From: an uncultured Eubacteriales bacterium
GTDB lineage: Bacteria; Bacillota; Clostridia; Monoglobales; Monoglobaceae
DNA: 26,310 nt
Assembly (NCBI GenBank): GCA_905201285.1
Contig: CAJKNM010000016.1
Span: forward strand, 1 to 26,310
Direction of reading: 5' to 3'
A model generated the notes under the pieces. It searched no databases and had not been told where the DNA came from. It was given only the letters and a program-made list of their open reading frames with translations. Position numbers and translations under genes: made by a program. Below are positions 22,258 through 26,310 of this stretch, piece by piece; the stretch's first letter is position 1; each line of letters begins with the position of its first letter.

Positions 22258-24825
22258 ATGCCTGAAGGAATTTTTGACGAAAGCAAGCTAAAAATTATTC
22301 CCGTCGAGCTTAACAGCGAGATGAAAAAATCTTATATAGATTATGCGATGTCGGTTATTGTCGGCCGTGCACTTCCCGATGTCCGCGACGGTCTGAAGCC
22401 TGTTCACAGAAGAATACTCTATGCGATGTACGAGGACGGCTTCACCCCGGATAAGGAATACCGAAAGTGTGCCACCACCGTAGGTAACGTTCTGGGTAGG
22501 TATCATCCGCACGGTGACGCGTCTGTATATGACGCACTTGTCCGTATGGCGCAGGATTTTTCGATGAGATACCCCACCGTTGACGGTCACGGAAACTTCG
22601 GTTCGGTTGACGGCGACCCGCCTGCTGCTTACCGTTATACAGAGGCGCGTATGTCAAAGCTGTCTCTTAATATGCTGACGGATATAGAAAAAGACACCGT
22701 TGATTTTATGCCGAACTTTGACGAAACAAGGAAGGAACCGGTTGTTCTTCCGTCGCGGATTCCGCACCTGTTGGTAAACGGCTCAAACGGTATCGCGGTA
22801 GGTATGGCGACCAATATTCCGCCGCACAACCTCGGCGAGGTTATAAACGGAATCATTGCGCTTATCGACAACCCGGATATAACGATTGACGAGCTGATGG
22901 AACACATCCCCGGCCCCGACTTTCCGACCGGCGGTCTCATTATGGGTATGTCTGGTATTCGCGCCGCATATCACACCGGCCGCGGAAAGCTGAGAATCCG
23001 CGCAAGAGCCGAGATTCAGGATTGGAAGGAAAACCGCCAGCGCATTGTTGTGACCGAGATTCCTTATATGGTAAATAAGTCGCGTCTGATTGAAAAAATT
23101 GCAGAGCTTGTTCATGACAAAAGAGTGGACGGAATCTCTGACCTGCGCGATGAATCTGACCGTGATGGTATGCGGATAGTGATTGAGCTTAAATCAAGCG
23201 CAAACGCACAAATCGTTTTAAATCAGCTATATAAATATACACAGCTTGAGGATACCTTTAGCGTAATTATGCTTGCGCTTGTCAATCAGACCGACCCGAA
23301 GGTCTTAAACCTCAAGGAGGTTCTCGAACACTATGTTCACTTCCAGGAGAGCGTAATAGTCAGAAGAACCAAGTTCGACAAGGCAAAGGCCGAGGCGAGA
23401 GTTCACATCCTCGAAGGCTTAAAAATTGCGCTTGACAACATCGATGAGGTCATCAATGTTATCAGAAGCAGCTATAATGACGCAAAGGAAAAGTTGATGG
23501 CACGCTTCGGCCTGACCGATATACAGGCACAGGCAATACTCGATATGCGCCTTGCTCGGCTTGCGGGAATGGAACGCGAGAAGATTGACAAGGAATATAA
23601 CGAACTGATTGAGCTTATCAAACACCTGACCGAAATTCTCGCAAACGAGAAGATGGTTTTAGACATTATCAAGAAAGAACTTCTCGGAATCCTTGAAAAG
23701 TTCAATGATTCAAGAAGGACAGGCATCGAGCCTATTCCCGATGACATAGATATAGAGGATCTCATCGCAGAGGAGGACAATGTAATCACCATCACGCATC
23801 ACGGCTATGTAAAACGTCTTCCGGTTGACACATACAAGAGCCAGAAACGCGGCGGCCGCGGAATTCTCGGTCTTCAGACCAAGGAAGAGGATTTCGTCAA
23901 GACAATGTTTGTATCCTCAACCCATGCGCATATTATGTTCTTCACAAATAAGGGTAAGATGTACCGCATAAAGGCATACGAAATTCCCGAAGCGGGCAGA
24001 CAGGCAAAGGGCACACCTATCGTCAACATTATTGCGCTTGACCCCGAGGAATCCATTACCGCGGTTATCCCCGTGCGCGAGTACGAGGATAACAGAAGCC
24101 TTATTATGTGCACCAGGGCCGGCGTAATCAAAAAGACCGACCTCAAGGAATATGAAAACGCACCTAAGGCGGGTAAGATTGCCATTCGTCTCGATGATGG
24201 TGATAAGCTTATCGGTGTAATTATGACATCGGGCGACAGCGACATCTTTGTCGGCTCGGCCGAGGGTAAGGTTATCAGATTCAGCGAAGAGGATGTCAGA
24301 AATATGGGCCGTGTTTCGCGCGGTGTCCGTGCTATGAAGCTTTCAGACACCGACTATATCATCGGTATGTGTGCCGAGAAGGACGGCGGCGCCCTTCTGA
24401 CGGTAAGCGAAAAGGGTTATGGCAAGAAGACCGACCTTTCCGAATACAAACGCCAGGGCAGAGGCGGTAAGGGTATGCTTACCTATCGCATAAGCGAAGA
24501 AACCGGTAATGTTTCGGGTATGGGAATAGTCACCCCCGACGATGATCTTATTCTTATCACATCAGAGGGTGTAGTTATTCGTATTGACACCGAAGAAATC
24601 AGCACCTACGGCAGGGTGACAAAGGGCGTTCGTCTTGTCAGACTTGCTGATGGCGTTAAGGTTATCAGCGGTGCAAGCGTCCAAAAGGATGACAGCGACA
24701 GCGATCAGGACACCGATGCTTCAGCTGACGGAAATGCCGATTCCGATAATTCGGAAATTTCGGAAAATCCGGAGAATTCAGAGAGTTCAGAGAATTCGGA
24801 AGTTTCGGAATCAACAGAGGAATAA
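22258..24825 (+). CDS. gyrA: DNA gyrase subunit A
   Basis: An 855-residue type IIA topoisomerase subunit. The breakage-reunion domain has DVRDGLKPVHRRILYAM, HPHGDASVYDALVRMAQ (83-99) and PAAYRYTEAR with catalytic Tyr127. A coiled-coil arm lies in the middle, and the C-terminal beta-pinwheel begins with the GyrA-box QKRGGRGIL, which marks gyrase rather than topoisomerase IV. The residue matching E. coli Ser83 is Ala88, and the one matching Asp87 is Asp92. The last ~45 residues are a low-complexity Asp/Ser/Glu/Asn tail. AGGAG precedes the ATG. gyrB is not adjacent. The gene negatively supercoils DNA together with GyrB. Confidence 0.96.
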   Translation: MPEGIFDESKLKIIPVELNSEMKKSYIDYAMSVIVGRALPDVRDGLKPVHRRILYAMYEDGFTPDKEYRKCATTVGNVLGRYHPHGDASVYDALVRMAQDFSMRYPTVDGHGNFGSVDGDPPAAYRYTEARMSKLSLNMLTDIEKDTVDFMPNFDETRKEPVVLPSRIPHLLVNGSNGIAVGMATNIPPHNLGEVINGIIALIDNPDITIDELMEHIPGPDFPTGGLIMGMSGIRAAYHTGRGKLRIRARAEIQDWKENRQRIVVTEIPYMVNKSRLIEKIAELVHDKRVDGISDLRDESDRDGMRIVIELKSSANAQIVLNQLYKYTQLEDTFSVIMLALVNQTDPKVLNLKEVLEHYVHFQESVIVRRTKFDKAKAEARVHILEGLKIALDNIDEVINVIRSSYNDAKEKLMARFGLTDIQAQAILDMRLARLAGMEREKIDKEYNELIELIKHLTEILANEKMVLDIIKKELLGILEKFNDSRRTGIEPIPDDIDIEDLIAEEDNVITITHHGYVKRLPVDTYKSQKRGGRGILGLQTKEEDFVKTMFVSSTHAHIMFFTNKGKMYRIKAYEIPEAGRQAKGTPIVNIIALDPEESITAVIPVREYEDNRSLIMCTRAGVIKKTDLKEYENAPKAGKIAIRLDDGDKLIGVIMTSGDSDIFVGSAEGKVIRFSEEDVRNMGRVSRGVRAMKLSDTDYIIGMCAEKDGGALLTVSEKGYGKKTDLSEYKRQGRGGKGMLTYRISEETGNVSGMGIVTPDDDLILITSEGVVIRIDTEEISTYGRVTKGVRLVRLADGVKVISGASVQKDDSDSDQDTDASADGNADSDNSEISENPENSESSENSEVSESTEE
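24719..24822 (+). repeat. Low-complexity repeat encoding the acidic gyrA tail
   Basis: Imperfect repeats built from variants of TCGGAA/TCAGAG and GAATTC/GAAAAT encode Ser-Glu-Asn units at the C-terminus of GyrA. Repeats of this kind often change length by slippage between strains. The coding frame stays open to the stop at 24823-24825. Confidence 0.75.
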
Positions 24826-24846
24826 TCCTAAGGTCAAGAGATAAAT

Positions 24847-25617
24847 ATGCAAAATAACAAATATGTCGTGCGGTTTTCAATGACCGCACGACTCGCTTTT
24901 AATGACTTTAAATCAAAATATGCAGGGTCACTCTTCGGTGCGCTTTGGGCGGCGGCAGAACCGCTGGTTACCGTTTTGGTATATTGGTTTGTGTATACGA
25001 TTGCCGTCGGCAGTAGTGAAATGCAGGGGATTCCTTATTACCTTTGGCTCTCGGCGGGAATAGCCCCGTGGTTCTTTATTTCCAACGGTCTCCGCGGAGT
25101 TACGGCGGTTTTTCGCGATTACTCGTTTCTCGTTAAGAAGATGAGATTTGATAAGGGACTCCTTCCATCGGTCAGAGCCGTATCCGCACTGATTTCGCAT
25201 CTTATTTTTCTTGCGCTCGTTTTTGTTCTGTGCGTCATAAACGGACTTTCTAAAATAGGAATCATATACGCGTCTATCGGAATTTTAACTGCATATATTT
25301 TTGTCAGTACCCTCGGCGGAATTTTGGCTCTCGCCTGTGCGCGCTTTAAGGATATTTCAAATATACTGAACGTGATTTTAAACATCGGGTTTTGGCTTAC
25401 GCCGATTTTTTGGGATTCGGACAATTTAAGCGGCTCACCGATAATCCGCTTTAATCCCGCCGCGGCTATCGTCAGAGAATACCGTGCCGCGCTGCTTTAC
25501 GGAAGCCTCCCCGACCCCCGGGACATAATATACTCAGCTGTATTCTGTTTGGTTCTCATTTTTATCGGAAGGCTTTGTATGAGACGGTTTCTTCCGGATA
25601 CCGCGGACAGACTTTGA
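24847..25617 (+). CDS. ABC-2 type transporter permease (polysaccharide export type)
   Basis: A 256-residue integral membrane protein with about six predicted helices, of the ABC-2 permease family that exports teichoic acid, O-antigen or capsule chains (TagG/RfbA/KpsM type). Typical features are the basic N-terminus FNDFKSKYAGSLFGALWAAAEPLVTVLVYWFVY, GIAPWFFISNGLRGVTAVFRDYSFLVKKMRFDKGLLP, and the late segment LNIGFWLTPIFWD followed by RFNPAAAIVREYR. These proteins work with a separate ATPase (TagH type), normally encoded next door, but none is present up to the window edge. Its start lies 21 bases after gyrA, so it may be read through from there. Substrate is unknown. Confidence 0.88.
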   Translation: MQNNKYVVRFSMTARLAFNDFKSKYAGSLFGALWAAAEPLVTVLVYWFVYTIAVGSSEMQGIPYYLWLSAGIAPWFFISNGLRGVTAVFRDYSFLVKKMRFDKGLLPSVRAVSALISHLIFLALVFVLCVINGLSKIGIIYASIGILTAYIFVSTLGGILALACARFKDISNILNVILNIGFWLTPIFWDSDNLSGSPIIRFNPAAAIVREYRAALLYGSLPDPRDIIYSAVFCLVLIFIGRLCMRRFLPDTADRL

Positions 25618-25634
25618 AATAATATGCCGCATAA

Positions 25635-25662
25635 TTTCGGCTTTAACTGAATATTATATAAT
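25635..25662 (+). promoter_or_regulatory. Possible promoter of the cyclophilin lipoprotein gene
   Basis: A perfect TATAAT (25657-25662) lies 30 bases before the ATG, with only a weak -35 (TTTCGG, 25635-25640) at 16-base spacing. The AAAGGAAT ribosome site follows. Confidence is limited by the poor -35. Confidence 0.4.
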
Positions 25663-25691
25663 ACAAAGATACATAAGAAAGGAATATTACT

Positions 25692-26291
25692 ATGCTTAAA
25701 AAAATCGGAATAATTTTAATGTCGGCCCTGTTATGTTCGACACTCCTGTGCGGTTGCTTCGGCAGGGGTTCGGGCAAAAACGAAGAAAACGGTTCCGCCG
25801 ATCAACAGCCTCAAAAGGTTCAGGTAACAATGGAAAGCGGAGAGTCATTTATAATTCAGACCGAACCGCAGTATGCTCCCGAGACCTGTAAGAACTTTAT
25901 CAAGCTTGTAAACGATGGGTTTTATAACGGCCTGACCTTCCACCGCGTAATCGATAATTTTGTTGCGCAAGGCGGCGACCCCAAGGGCAACGGAACAGGC
26001 GGAAGCAGTGAAAAGATTCACGGCGAATTTGCCAAAAACGGCTTTGAACAAAATACGCTTTCACACACACGCGGCGTTGTGTCAATGGCAAGAAGCAGCG
26101 ACCCCGACTCGGCATCAAGCCAGTTTTTCATCTGCTATGCGGATGTCACCTCTCTTGACGGCGAATACGCCGCTTTCGGCAAGGTGATTGAAGGAATGGA
26201 AACCGTTGACGGCTTTTTGAAAATTCCGCGCGATAAGAACGGTAAGCCCGAAACACCGATTGTAATAAAAGAGATGAAAGTAATAGAATAA
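25692..26291 (+). CDS. Cyclophilin-type peptidyl-prolyl isomerase lipoprotein
   Basis: A 199-residue exported protein. A signal peptide of about 21 residues ends in the lipobox LCGC, with Cys22 as the lipidated residue, followed by a short Gly/Asn/Gln-rich linker. The cyclophilin domain spans about 43-197 and has LTFHRVIDNFVAQGGDPKGNGTGG (Arg85 of FHR as the catalytic arginine), GVVSMAR and SSQFFICY, and ends in PIVIKEMKVIE. Family members catalyse cis-trans isomerisation of X-Pro bonds. Here it should act at the outer face of the membrane on secreted proteins. The short loops are those of bacterial cyclophilins. AAAGGAAT precedes the ATG, and the complete gene ends 19 bases before the window edge. 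Confidence 0.93.
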   Translation: MLKKIGIILMSALLCSTLLCGCFGRGSGKNEENGSADQQPQKVQVTMESGESFIIQTEPQYAPETCKNFIKLVNDGFYNGLTFHRVIDNFVAQGGDPKGNGTGGSSEKIHGEFAKNGFEQNTLSHTRGVVSMARSSDPDSASSQFFICYADVTSLDGEYAAFGKVIEGMETVDGFLKIPRDKNGKPETPIVIKEMKVIE

Positions 26292-26310
26292 GGCAGGCGC
26301 TGCTGATAGC

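Noticed and set aside
1..26310. CRISPR arrays, tRNA genes, complete insertion sequences
   Set aside because: I looked for regularly spaced repeats, tRNA T-loop and acceptor signatures, and transposase motifs on both strands and found none.

Overview
The window looks like the chromosome of an anaerobic, low-to-mid GC Firmicute of the class Clostridia, probably an Oscillospirales/Ruminococcaceae-type gut bacterium. The reasons are a glgB-glgC-glgD-glgA cluster with the non-catalytic GlgD partner, a SCIFF ranthipeptide pair (scfA-scfB, a near-universal Clostridia marker), a long bacterial SRP RNA with an Alu domain next to dnaX, and Gram-positive style promoters (TTGACA-17-TATAAT) and Shine-Dalgarno sites. 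No database search was possible. Names come from motifs and family knowledge.

Layout. Bases 1-915 are visibly AT-richer than the rest and hold the end of an accessory segment: a partial gene with a PD-(D/E)XK-like nuclease signature, preceded by a small winged-helix regulator whose promoter overlaps an inverted repeat. Then comes comF (minus strand) with its own promoter and terminator. From 2073 to 7926 a plus-strand operon encodes glycogen synthesis: branching enzyme, ADP-glucose pyrophosphorylase (GlgC plus GlgD) and glycogen synthase, closed by a strong hairpin at 7966-8002. Facing it on the minus strand are metG and gltX (8036-11697), then ybaB, a PHP-domain gene, dnaX and the SRP RNA gene (11860-14933), a translation/replication/secretion block read right to left.

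At about 14940-15041 two near-consensus promoters diverge: leftward into the SRP RNA, rightward into scfA. The rightward unit is scfA (49-residue SCIFF precursor), a terminator-like hairpin, scfB (radical SAM/SPASM maturase), and an Orn/Lys/Arg decarboxylase-family PLP enzyme overlapping scfB by 4 bases. Next is a single-gene unit encoding a one-TM, Cys-rich, HMA-domain protein whose -10 box lies in a 32-bp near-perfect palindrome, a 60-residue minus-strand gene, then an endonuclease IV-like TIM-barrel protein and an M24 aminopeptidase, an MFS transporter, gyrA with an acidic low-complexity tail, an ABC-2 permease without a visible ATPase, and a cyclophilin-type lipoprotein.

Most of the window is well-known housekeeping. 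The parts most worth a second look are the seven-cysteine SCIFF precursor with its altered presumed cross-link region and coupled decarboxylase, the palindrome-controlled HMA/Cys-rich protein, an in-phase A-AAA-AAG slippery heptamer in dnaX, the non-canonical KMSKS loop of MetRS, and the left-edge nuclease/regulator segment.
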